Shown piece after piece: positions 5,751 to 12,706 of a DNA stretch of 15,338 nucleotides (position 1 is the stretch's first letter; the number at the start of each line of letters is the position of its first letter). The stretch comes from Flavobacteriaceae bacterium (GTDB taxonomy: Bacteria; Bacteroidota; Bacteroidia; Flavobacteriales; Flavobacteriaceae): positions 1 to 15,338 of the forward strand of contig JABDQK010000077.1 in NCBI GenBank assembly GCA_013042255.1. The letters run 5' to 3'. Under the pieces are notes generated by a model. It was not told where the DNA came from, searched no databases, and saw only the letters and a program-made list of their open reading frames with translations. The position numbers and the translations under genes were made by a program.

Positions 5751-7390
5751 TGATACAGTTCTTTGTAGTATTGGGTTGCCATCCGATTGCTTGAAAAGGC
5801 AGGTACCACATCGTCCATTCCCTTAAAGACGATTTCAGACCATTTATCAGGAGCATTGTAATACATCGGCAGTACTTTTTCCTCCAGGCATTGGTACAGG
5901 TTGGCACTATCAAAATCGTCCTGTTCGTGAACCGGACTCCTGTAGTCAGCTTCAGGCAGAATAAAGCTATTCTTTTCATTTTTCGCGAACTCGGGAATCC
6001 ATCCGTCATTGACAGAGAGGTTCACACTACCGTTCATTGCTGCAGACATTCCACTGGTTCCGGAAGCTTCTCTTGTTATCCGGGGCGTATTCAACCAGAC
6101 ATCAGAACCCAGTTTTAATTTTTTAGAGAGAGCCATTTCGTAACCAACCAGTACCGCAGTATTGGCACGGTATTTTGTAAATTGAACTAAATGGTCAAAG
6201 ACACTGATAGCCCCTGTATCCTTAGGATAAGGCTTTCCTGCCCAGATAATCTGTACCGGATGCTCCGTGCTGCTCAATATCCTTTCAAATCGCTCCATAT
6301 CGCGCAGTAGCAGGTCGGCTCTTTTATATTCGGCAAAGCGACGCGCCCAGACGATGGTGAGTACTTTGGGATCGAAAAGTTTTCCAGTTTGATCGAGCAC
6401 CACATCAAAAAGCTCTTTTTTTAATAAGGCTTTTCTTTTTTGGAAGGCGGATACATTTTTGTTTTTTCTGGCTTTCAGAAGTAAAATATCCTGCCAGAAA
6501 TTTTGATTTTGTGCATTGGTAATAGGAAAGATTCCACTACTGCCCGTATTTCCTTTCCACATAGCACGGGATACCTTGGCGTGCAATTTGGAGACCGCAT
6601 TGGTCCTTTTTGCCATGCGCAAAGCAGCGACCGTATAGCTCAATCTATCAGAACCTGCTGTTTCCTTCATCAACTCATCATGGGACAACTTTTTCCCAAA
6701 AAAACCACTGTCGTTTAGAACATGAGCATCCCTTTCCACATTTCCTGCCATTTCAGGGGTATGAGTTGTAAAAACCATTTGTTCCTTGCCCACTCCCTGG
6801 TTACGCAGATAGTAAAATGCCGGTAACGCATGTCCTTCGTTGAGATGGTAAATATCTGCCCCGCCCAGTGCTTCAACCAGCTTTGCCCCACCAACGCCCA
6901 GTACTACACTCTGGCAAATGCGGGTAAGTTCATTACTGTCATATAAATTATTCATGATAGACCTGGAAAGGTCATCATTACCCTCAACATCTGTTGTTAA
7001 TAAATAAATGGGGACCGAGCCAAAAACAGAGGGTTTTAAAACCATCGCCCTGACTTTAACTGCATTATTCCCAAATATATTCACTTCAACCTCGTGTCCG
7101 GAATCTTCAAGAAAACTGTAATGTTTTTCGATATAATCAGGGCGCAGCGTCTGGTCTTTATTTCTCCCTTGATCGTAGTAACCATACTTCCATAGCATCC
7201 CCACCCCAATGAGGTTCTGCTTTAGCTCAAATGCCGAAAGCATATGCGATCCCGCAAGAAATCCAAGACCCCCTGAATATATTTTCAGGGCCTGGTGAAC
7301 TGCAAATTCCATACTGAAGTAGGCTGCCTTTTTTTGGAAAGCTTTGTCTGGCCTGTAGGGATGATACCACCGGTGATATTTACTGCTCAT
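5747..7390 (-). CDS. Short alpha-glucan phosphorylase-like protein (GT35), PLP lysine replaced by Ser
   Basis: Members of this family normally release glucose 1-phosphate from glycogen or maltodextrin using pyridoxal phosphate. The 547-residue protein is of the short type. It has AYFSMEF (23-29), YSGGLGFLAGSH (38-49), YHLNEGHALP (181-190), FTTHTPEMAGN (207-217), VWARRFAEYKRADLL (347-361) and IIWAGKPYPKD (381-391). Arg351 and Lys356 match the phosphate and cofactor-contact residues of muscle phosphorylase. In the signature EASGTSGMSAAMNG (441-454), Ser449 occupies the place of the lysine that forms the Schiff base with PLP (codon TCT, 6044-6046). The rest of the motif is intact and the gene has no frameshift, so this is a substitution rather than decay. 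Phosphorylase activity is therefore doubtful; it may act as another glycosyltransferase or a glucan-binding protein. It is probably the first gene of the operon, behind a palindrome at 7449-7468. Confidence 0.88.
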   Translation of the reverse strand: MSSKYHRWYHPYRPDKAFQKKAAYFSMEFAVHQALKIYSGGLGFLAGSHMLSAFELKQNLIGVGMLWKYGYYDQGRNKDQTLRPDYIEKHYSFLEDSGHEVEVNIFGNNAVKVRAMVLKPSVFGSVPIYLLTTDVEGNDDLSRSIMNNLYDSNELTRICQSVVLGVGGAKLVEALGGADIYHLNEGHALPAFYYLRNQGVGKEQMVFTTHTPEMAGNVERDAHVLNDSGFFGKKLSHDELMKETAGSDRLSYTVAALRMAKRTNAVSKLHAKVSRAMWKGNTGSSGIFPITNAQNQNFWQDILLLKARKNKNVSAFQKRKALLKKELFDVVLDQTGKLFDPKVLTIVWARRFAEYKRADLLLRDMERFERILSSTEHPVQIIWAGKPYPKDTGAISVFDHLVQFTKYRANTAVLVGYEMALSKKLKLGSDVWLNTPRITREASGTSGMSAAMNGSVNLSVNDGWIPEFAKNEKNSFILPEADYRSPVHEQDDFDSANLYQCLEEKVLPMYYNAPDKWSEIVFKGMDDVVPAFSSNRMATQYYKELYQ

Positions 7391-7448
7391 AAATGCGTTT
7401 CTTTAAGATGGCAGTAAAAATATGTAAATCCGGACATTTAGACGGCAA

Positions 7449-7468
7449 TTGACAATAATCATTATCAA
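7449..7468 (-). promoter_or_regulatory. Palindromic candidate operator upstream of the phosphorylase-like operon
   Basis: TTGACAATAATCATTATCAA is an imperfect palindrome (8 of 10 symmetric pairs) in the 147-bp spacer, 58 bp before the operon's start codon. On the minus strand it contains TGATAATGATTATTG, which fits the 7-1-7 Fur-type layout (TGATAAT, one base, ATTATCA) at 12 of 14 positions. Fur-family binding is an inference from resemblance to proteobacterial and Bacillus sites; binding specificities in this phylum are less certain. Confidence 0.4.
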
Positions 7469-7537
7469 CCAAACAGGTCTCACCCGAAGAAGGTTACTTG
7501 AATTGTATAGCGAATTTTAAAATATTCCGAAAGCGGA

Positions 7538-9166
7538 TTATCTAAGGATCGCCTGGTATTTAGAACCGTCCCTGAGAAGTTCACTGCTGGTTAAGATGGC
7601 CTCATCGTTTTGGAGGTAATAGTCATATAGCCCTTCCCGGTAGAAATACCTTTTGATGATTTCGTCAGTGAGTTGTTTCCCGATCTCTTTCTCATAAGTA
7701 TCGAGGGCTTCATATTTACTTTTCTCAATGGAACTCAGCAAGGCCTTTGCATCTGCCATCACGGTAGAATTGAACACCTCCTTATCCTGGCCCGAGAGGG
7801 TTTCTTTTAGTACTTTTTCAGCTTTAGTCTCAAATTCGAATGAGCTTTGGGCAACATGTTGTTTAAACCCATCATAATCTGTTGGAGTAAAATTGAATGC
7901 TCCCATATCGGAAAGTGGATGGCCGTAATAATAATCGGTGGCATAGTTAAAGATGACGCCATTATTGGCCAGGGCGTTTAAGAGATCGTTGCTTTTTAGG
8001 GAAGCGATCTGAATGTCGGGCATCACGCCTCCGCCATCCTGGACCTTTCTGCCGTTCCTGGTCTGGAAATCCTTAAACTCAGTATTCCTGATTGCATTGC
8101 CATCATCGTCCCGGTTCCAGTAATCGAGCGACTGAATACACCTGCCCGAAGGGGTATAGTAGCGGGAAATTGTCACTTTTAACTGAGTGCCATAGGTAAG
8201 TTTCAAAGGTCTCTGCACCAGTCCTTTGCCAAAACTCCTCGCCCCTACAATCACCGCACGGTCCAGATCCTGCAAGCTCCCGGATACAATCTCACTGGCC
8301 GAGGCACTTCTGCCATCAATCAGCACAACGAGAGGAATCTCCTCATCCAATGGTTTATTCCTTGTCTCATAGGTCGAGTTAAATTTCTTAACTTTTGATT
8401 TTGTCGTCACCACAAGCGTACCCTTTGGAACAAAAAGATTGGTAACATTGATCGCCTCGGATAACAAACCTCCTGGATTTCCCCTCAGATCAAGAATCAA
8501 CTTTTTCGCTCCTTCGGCCTTTAGAGAGAGTATAGCCTCCTTGGTTTGAGAAGAGGCCTTTTTGTTAAATCGCGAAAGCACTATATAGCCGGTTTCGGCG
8601 CCCACCATTTTGTAATATGGCACGGCATCTACTTCGATGGCCTGCCTTTCAATGGTGGCGTTATAGGTTTTTCCCTGTCGGGTATACCGAACATCAACCG
8701 AAGTTTTATTTGCTCCTTTTAGTAACTCACTGGCATCGTCCTGAAAATCTGCGATTTCAATACCTGAAATAGAAATAAGTTCATCGCCGGCCTTTAGTCC
8801 GGCTTTGTCAGCCGGATACCCTTTATAGGGCTCTATGATGACCAATTTGTCATTATATGAGCGCACCAGAGCTCCGATCCCGGAATATTCTCCTGTGTTG
8901 TTGATACGATACGATTCCACATCCTGCTCATTGAGGAATTTGGTGTATGGATCAAGGTCGTCCAACATATTTTTAATGGCTGTATCCATTAATTCTGCAG
9001 GATTGGTTTCATCCACATAATTCATATTCAATTCCTTGAAAAGCGTGGTGAAGATTTCTATCTGTTTTGCGATTTCAAAAAAATCGGATTTGAAACTACT
9101 GGCTGCCAAAAAAACGAAGGCTGCCAGCACAGGAATGAGCACTCTTTTATGAATCATCTTTTTCAT
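7538..9166 (-). CDS. S41-family C-terminal processing peptidase (CtpA/Prc type)
   Basis: This is an exported serine protease that trims or degrades proteins in the cell envelope. Residue numbers here count from the GTG at 9175. I prefer the ATG at 9164-9166 (542 residues), but the GTG at 9175 and the ATG at 9157 remain possible. A basic, hydrophobic signal segment (8-27) is followed by a helical N-terminal region, a PDZ domain (about 97-175) and the S41 core. The core has LILDLRGNPGGLL (226-238), the nucleophile Ser292 in GRSASASE (288-295), and Lys317 in SFGKGLVQ (314-321) with Gln321. The Ser-Lys spacing of 25 equals that of known Prc/CtpA enzymes. A long helical C-terminal region (about 400-545) follows. 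All three possible starts overlap the end of rnpA, so the two genes are co-transcribed and perhaps translationally coupled. Confidence 0.93.
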   Translation of the reverse strand: MKKMIHKRVLIPVLAAFVFLAASSFKSDFFEIAKQIEIFTTLFKELNMNYVDETNPAELMDTAIKNMLDDLDPYTKFLNEQDVESYRINNTGEYSGIGALVRSYNDKLVIIEPYKGYPADKAGLKAGDELISISGIEIADFQDDASELLKGANKTSVDVRYTRQGKTYNATIERQAIEVDAVPYYKMVGAETGYIVLSRFNKKASSQTKEAILSLKAEGAKKLILDLRGNPGGLLSEAINVTNLFVPKGTLVVTTKSKVKKFNSTYETRNKPLDEEIPLVVLIDGRSASASEIVSGSLQDLDRAVIVGARSFGKGLVQRPLKLTYGTQLKVTISRYYTPSGRCIQSLDYWNRDDDGNAIRNTEFKDFQTRNGRKVQDGGGVMPDIQIASLKSNDLLNALANNGVIFNYATDYYYGHPLSDMGAFNFTPTDYDGFKQHVAQSSFEFETKAEKVLKETLSGQDKEVFNSTVMADAKALLSSIEKSKYEALDTYEKEIGKQLTDEIIKRYFYREGLYDYYLQNDEAILTSSELLRDGSKYQAILR

Positions 9167-9533
9167 TTGCTTCACGAGTTAAAAATTTGTCGAAAATGCT
9201 CTGCATCTTCTTTTCTATAACGTAAAAAGATGGCATTTCCTTACCAAGGTATAAAAACATTAAGGCATAGTTTCCTTCTGTTTTGTTAAAAAAACTGTGC
9301 TTATTGAGGCGATAGCCCTCCCTGAGTAACCGTTTTACCCTGTTTCTTGCGACGGCACTTTTAAAGTTTCTTTTAGGCACAGAAAATCCAACCTTAATTC
9401 CGGTAGCTTTATTTTCGGTTTTCAGATAAAGTAATTTTAACGGGAAGACAGTGATAGAAGATCCTTTAGTAAAGACTTCCTGAATTTGTTTTTCGTGTTT
9501 TAATTTTTCTTCTTTGGGAAATGTAAACTTCAT
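9147..9533 (-). CDS. rnpA: Ribonuclease P protein component
   Basis: This is the small basic protein subunit of RNase P, which helps the catalytic RNA remove 5' leaders from pre-tRNAs. Started at the ATG at 9531-9533, the protein has 128 residues, beginning MKFTFPKEEKLKHEKQIQEV. The family signature is clear: VGFSVPKRNFKSAVARNRVKRLLRE, containing the conserved RNR/KR/RE elements in the central helix. A longer reading frame begins at 9587, but it adds 18 residues (MTIIIPVAQAYSCYFCLL) not expected in RnpA and runs over candidate promoter elements, so it was rejected. The gene is not next to rpmH or oriC genes as in many bacteria. Here it overlaps the S41 peptidase gene downstream, an arrangement I associate with flavobacteria. 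Confidence 0.95.
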   Translation of the reverse strand: MKFTFPKEEKLKHEKQIQEVFTKGSSITVFPLKLLYLKTENKATGIKVGFSVPKRNFKSAVARNRVKRLLREGYRLNKHSFFNKTEGNYALMFLYLGKEMPSFYVIEKKMQSIFDKFLTREANEKDDS

Positions 9534-9540
9534 CAGAAGG

Positions 9541-9548
9541 CAAAAATA
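9541..9548 (-). promoter_or_regulatory. rnpA: Candidate Bacteroidota -7 box for rnpA
   Basis: On the minus strand this reads TATTTTTG, an exact match to the Bacteroidota -7 consensus TAnnTTTG. It ends 7 nt before the chosen rnpA ATG, so a transcript from it would be almost leaderless. No clear TTG-type -33 element was found at the expected distance, and a weaker TATTCTTG lies just upstream (9550-9557), so this call is tentative. Confidence 0.3.
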
Positions 9549-9573
9549 GCAAGAATAAGCTTGCGCGACAGGA

Positions 9574-9587
9574 ATGATAATTGTCAT
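9574..9587. promoter_or_regulatory. Palindrome in the rnpA / ligase divergent spacer
   Basis: ATGATAATTGTCAT is symmetric at 12 of 14 bases and lies 40 bp upstream of the rnpA start. Its TGATAAT half resembles the halves of the 7449-7468 palindrome (TGAYAAT), so the two could bind related regulators. No experimental support can be drawn from the sequence. Confidence 0.3.
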
Positions 9588-9593
9588 ATTTTC

Positions 9594-9620
9594 ACCACAA
9601 CTTAGGCGGTATCTTGTGGT
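9594..9620. repeat. ACCACAA-N13-TTGTGGT inverted repeat
   Basis: A perfect 7-bp inverted repeat (9594-9600 and 9614-9620) lies between the divergent rnpA and GCS2-CBS genes, 33 bp before the latter's start codon. It could be a regulator-binding site controlling either gene, or a hairpin in the 5' leader of the ligase transcript. Confidence 0.4.
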
Positions 9621-9636
9621 CCTGCATGAAGTTTAT

Positions 9637-9652
9637 GAACAATTGAACAATT
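9637..9652 (+). repeat. Tandem 8-bp repeat abutting the ligase start codon
   Basis: GAACAATT occurs twice head to tail (9637-9644, 9645-9652) and ends exactly at the ATG of the GCS2-CBS gene. It takes the place where a ribosome-binding site would sit. The AT-rich leader suits the weak Shine-Dalgarno use of this phylum, and slippage at the repeat could change leader length. Confidence 0.4.
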
Positions 9653-11503
9653 ATGGGAGAAAAAATAGTCCGGAAAATTAATAACCACGAAGACAAAAAG
9701 GAGTATATCGATCATCTCCTGAAAGACATCGAGACCCTTGAATTGATGTTAAACAAGGGTCTTTTTTCAGCAAAGCCCATTCATATTGGAGCGGAACAGG
9801 AGTTCTGTCTTGTGGATGAATCCTGGGACCCTTCCAGCCTTGGGACTGAAATTCTTGAGGATATTGCTGACGACCACTTTACCTCTGAACTCAATAAGTA
9901 CAATCTGGAACTCAACCTGGATCCGCTTAAACTAGAGGGCAGCTGTTTTTCAGATCTTCATAAACAGCTTAATACCCTGATGACAGTGGCCAAGGAAGCT
10001 GCTGATAAACACAAGGCCAGGATTATCCTTACAGGAATATTACCAACTATTTCGCACAAGTACCTTCAACTGGATTCTATGACTCCGGTTGACCGCTATA
10101 AGATCCTCAACGAGGCAATACAGGAGATTCGCAAAGATGACATCGAATTACACATTAAAGGGGTTGACGAGGTAAACCTCCATCATGACACCATACTATA
10201 CGAAGGATGTAATACCAGTTTTCAGGCCCACCTGCAAATCGATCCGGAACATTTTGCAGAGTCCTATAACTGGGCACAGGCCATAGCCGGACCTGTCTTA
10301 TCTATTTGTGCCAATTCTCCATTACTGCTTGGGAAAGAACTATGGGCAGAGACCCGGATTGCCCTCTTTACCCAAAGTGTTGACACCCGTAGGAGTACCT
10401 TTATTCTCAACGAGAAAGAATCACGTGTGAGTTTTGGACAGGACTGGGTAACCGGAACCATAGCCGATTTTTACAAAAACGCTGTGGTTAATTTCAGGAG
10501 CCTGGTAACAACGGCCTTTAACAGCGACAGTTTAACTGAGTTTCATCAGGGAGAAATACCAAAACTTAAGGCCCTATCCCTGCACAACGGCACTACTTAC
10601 CGTTGGAACCGACTCTGTTACGGCATAACCGACGGGAAACCACATGTTAGAATTGAGAACAGATATATGCCTTCCGGCCCTACAACCGAGGATGAAATTG
10701 CCAACATGATGTTCTGGGTAGGCCTTATGCATGGCAGGCCAAAGTCGCTGGATAACATCCATACCAAAATGGACTTTAAAGATGTCAAGGGCAATTTTTT
10801 CAGTGCTGCCAGATACGGGATGAGCTCGCAATTCTATTGGGAAGGAAAGCTTATCAGCAGCAGGGACCTGCTTCTCGACCATTTACTTCCAATGGCATTC
10901 AGAGGGCTGTACAGTATGAATATTGAACCCAGGGACGCCGAGCATTACCTTTCAATAATAGAAAGGAGAATAAAATCTCAAACCGGATCCCGATGGATGA
11001 TCAACGCTTACCGCAAACTACTGAAGGAAAACAAGACCGCAGAAGCCCTTAAAATTCTGGTTGCCACAATGTATGAAAGGCAACAGAAACGATATGCGAT
11101 AGACGCCTGGCAATTACCCAGGGGAGACGAATACAAGATCCCCGATACCGAAATTCGGGTAGGGGACCTTATGAATACCAGGACGATAACTGCTCAGGAC
11201 ATAGACAGTCCGGACCTGGTCTTAAAAATGATGTTGTGGAACAACATTCACCATGCACCTATACTTGATAATGACCTTAATCTTGCAGGTTTACTGAGTT
11301 GGGTGGATGTGGAGCACTATCAGAACCATCCGGAGGAGCGCCCCGAAAGCCTGAAAGATATTATGAAAACCGACCTGATAACGGTGACCGAGGACGTATC
11401 TTTAAGCAAGGCTAAGAAAATGATGGAAGAAAACAATATTCGCTGCCTCCCAGTAGTTAAAGACAAGAAGCTTGTAGGAATCATTACCAGCAACGACCTC
11501 TAA
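9653..11503 (+). CDS. GCS2-family glutamate-cysteine-ligase-like enzyme fused to two CBS domains
   Basis: This is a predicted cytosolic ATP-dependent carboxylate-amine ligase of the glutamine-synthetase superfamily (GCS2 type), with a C-terminal regulatory module; 616 residues. The ligase part has HIGAEQEFCLVD (44-55, Glu48 and Glu50 as metal or substrate ligands), NKYNLELNLDPLKLEG (81-96), SFQAHLQID (189-197), LHNGTTYRWNR (310-320) and HVRIENRYMPSGPT (331-344). These match the GCS2 order, so the catalytic core appears complete. Two CBS motifs follow: CBS1 about 503-555 (VGDLMNTRTIT) and CBS2 about 567-616 (LKDIMKTDLITV to LVGIITSNDL). The protein ends right at the CBS2 terminus. CBS pairs usually bind adenine nucleotides, so activity may respond to energy charge. 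The substrate need not be glutamate and cysteine. The hydrolase gene starts 3 bp downstream, strongly suggesting an operon. Confidence 0.9.
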   Translation: MGEKIVRKINNHEDKKEYIDHLLKDIETLELMLNKGLFSAKPIHIGAEQEFCLVDESWDPSSLGTEILEDIADDHFTSELNKYNLELNLDPLKLEGSCFSDLHKQLNTLMTVAKEAADKHKARIILTGILPTISHKYLQLDSMTPVDRYKILNEAIQEIRKDDIELHIKGVDEVNLHHDTILYEGCNTSFQAHLQIDPEHFAESYNWAQAIAGPVLSICANSPLLLGKELWAETRIALFTQSVDTRRSTFILNEKESRVSFGQDWVTGTIADFYKNAVVNFRSLVTTAFNSDSLTEFHQGEIPKLKALSLHNGTTYRWNRLCYGITDGKPHVRIENRYMPSGPTTEDEIANMMFWVGLMHGRPKSLDNIHTKMDFKDVKGNFFSAARYGMSSQFYWEGKLISSRDLLLDHLLPMAFRGLYSMNIEPRDAEHYLSIIERRIKSQTGSRWMINAYRKLLKENKTAEALKILVATMYERQQKRYAIDAWQLPRGDEYKIPDTEIRVGDLMNTRTITAQDIDSPDLVLKMMLWNNIHHAPILDNDLNLAGLLSWVDVEHYQNHPEERPESLKDIMKTDLITVTEDVSLSKAKKMMEENNIRCLPVVKDKKLVGIITSNDL

Positions 11504-11506
11504 TTG

Positions 11507-12700
11507 ATGACTGAAATTATCACCCCTTACGAAACACGTATGAAAAGGATCCTCGGCCACATCAAAGGCAAGGAATCCGGGCCTGTCCTCGTTTTTTTTG
11601 GAGGAGTACACGGAAATGAACCTTCCGGAATACAGGCCCTTGAGCACGTCTTTGACGAACTCAACACTAGAGCATATCCCATTAAGGGTAACATTTATGG
11701 TATAGCCGGTAACATTCCCGCTTTACTGGCGAAAAAGCGATTTCTGGAGAGAGACCTCAACCGCATATGGCTAAAGGATGAAATCCAGGGAATGGAAGAG
11801 GGCAACCAAGAAAAGGTCACCTCAGAAGACCGGGAACGCCTCGAAATTCTTCAGGTAATCAGAGATCTGCTCACGGCCCATCAGGAACCTATTTATTTTA
11901 TTGATTTTCATACTACATCAAGTAAAACACTTCCGTTTATAACTATTAATGACGCAATGATTAACCGGAAGTTCGCCCGCCAGTTTCCCGTGCCCATCAT
12001 TCTGGGGATAGAGGAATACCTGGAAGGCCCGGTATTGAATTACATCAATGAATACGGTTATGTGTCTATTGGGTTCGAATCGGGGCAGCACGCCACCGAA
12101 GAGGCAAAAATCAACAGTATTGCATTTTTCTGGATGTGCCTGGCATATTCAGGTGCTTTAACTGCAGACGCCATTCCAAATTTCAACGACTATGTAAAAG
12201 AGCTGAGGCAATCAGCTGCGCATAACCGGAATTTCTATGAGATTACACAGCGATACGCTATTGAACCCAGGGATAGTTTTACCATGGAACCCGGCTTTGA
12301 AAGCTTTGAGTCGGTTAAAAAGGGAACCTTCCTGGCAAAGCATAACGGCAAATCTGTTGTCACTTCTAAAAAAGGCATTCTTTTTATGCCCCTCTATCAG
12401 AAGCAGGGCGCAGAAGGGTTTTTTATGATCAGGCGTATTCCAAAATGGGTACTGAGCCTTTCCGGCGTTTTGAGGAAAGTAAAGGCAGATCATTTACTCG
12501 CAGGCCTCCCCGGGGTATCCTGGAAAGACAAATCTAAATCTCAATTGATCGTGGATCTCAGGGTAGCCCGTTATTACAGCAAGGCCTTCTTTCACCTGCT
12601 CGGTTACCGTAACAGAACACTCGACAGCGAACACATTCTGATTAAAAACAGGGAAAAAGTAGCCCGAAACGACCTTTACAAAGATAGTCCCTGGTTCTGA
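11507..12700 (+). CDS. Succinylglutamate desuccinylase/aspartoacylase-like zinc hydrolase
   Basis: This is a predicted zinc-dependent amidohydrolase of the AspA/AstE group (M14 fold), cleaving an N-acyl amino acid or similar amide; the substrate is unknown. Counting from the ATG at 11507 (397 residues; a TTG at 11504 is less likely), zinc ligands His35 and Glu38 lie in FFGGVHGNEPSG (30-41), RDLNRIW (82-88) supplies the substrate-carboxylate Arg, and His135 in FIDFHTTSS (131-139) is the third ligand. Glu191 in GFESGQHATEEA (189-200) fits the general base. The C-terminal half (about 215-397) is longer than in typical AstE and includes a barrel-like GTFLAKHNGKSVVT region, probably the C-terminal beta domain. 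It starts 3 bp after the GCS2-CBS gene, so the two proteins likely act on the same compound. It ends 6 bp from the convergent M1 gene. Confidence 0.9.
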   Translation: MTEIITPYETRMKRILGHIKGKESGPVLVFFGGVHGNEPSGIQALEHVFDELNTRAYPIKGNIYGIAGNIPALLAKKRFLERDLNRIWLKDEIQGMEEGNQEKVTSEDRERLEILQVIRDLLTAHQEPIYFIDFHTTSSKTLPFITINDAMINRKFARQFPVPIILGIEEYLEGPVLNYINEYGYVSIGFESGQHATEEAKINSIAFFWMCLAYSGALTADAIPNFNDYVKELRQSAAHNRNFYEITQRYAIEPRDSFTMEPGFESFESVKKGTFLAKHNGKSVVTSKKGILFMPLYQKQGAEGFFMIRRIPKWVLSLSGVLRKVKADHLLAGLPGVSWKDKSKSQLIVDLRVARYYSKAFFHLLGYRNRTLDSEHILIKNREKVARNDLYKDSPWF

Positions 12701-12706
12701 TCTGTT

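Noticed and set aside
5747..7390. Phosphorylase-like gene as a decaying pseudogene
   Set aside because: There is one uninterrupted frame with all other motifs kept; the Lys-to-Ser change is a single position in an otherwise conserved segment.
7508..7530. AT-rich palindrome after the S41 peptidase gene as a terminator
   Set aside because: The stem is almost entirely A-T with a mismatch and lacks a following T-run, so it is probably chance in AT-rich DNA.
9167..9175. GTG start at 9175 for the S41 peptidase
   Set aside because: The ATG three codons later keeps the whole signal peptide and is a commoner start. The GTG cannot be fully excluded.
9534..9587. Longer N-terminus for rnpA from the ATG at 9587
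   Set aside because: The extra residues are hydrophobic and unlike RnpA, and the segment contains the candidate -7 box and a palindrome.
11504..11506. TTG start for the AspA/AstE-like gene
   Set aside because: An in-frame ATG follows immediately at 11507 and gives a normal N-terminus.
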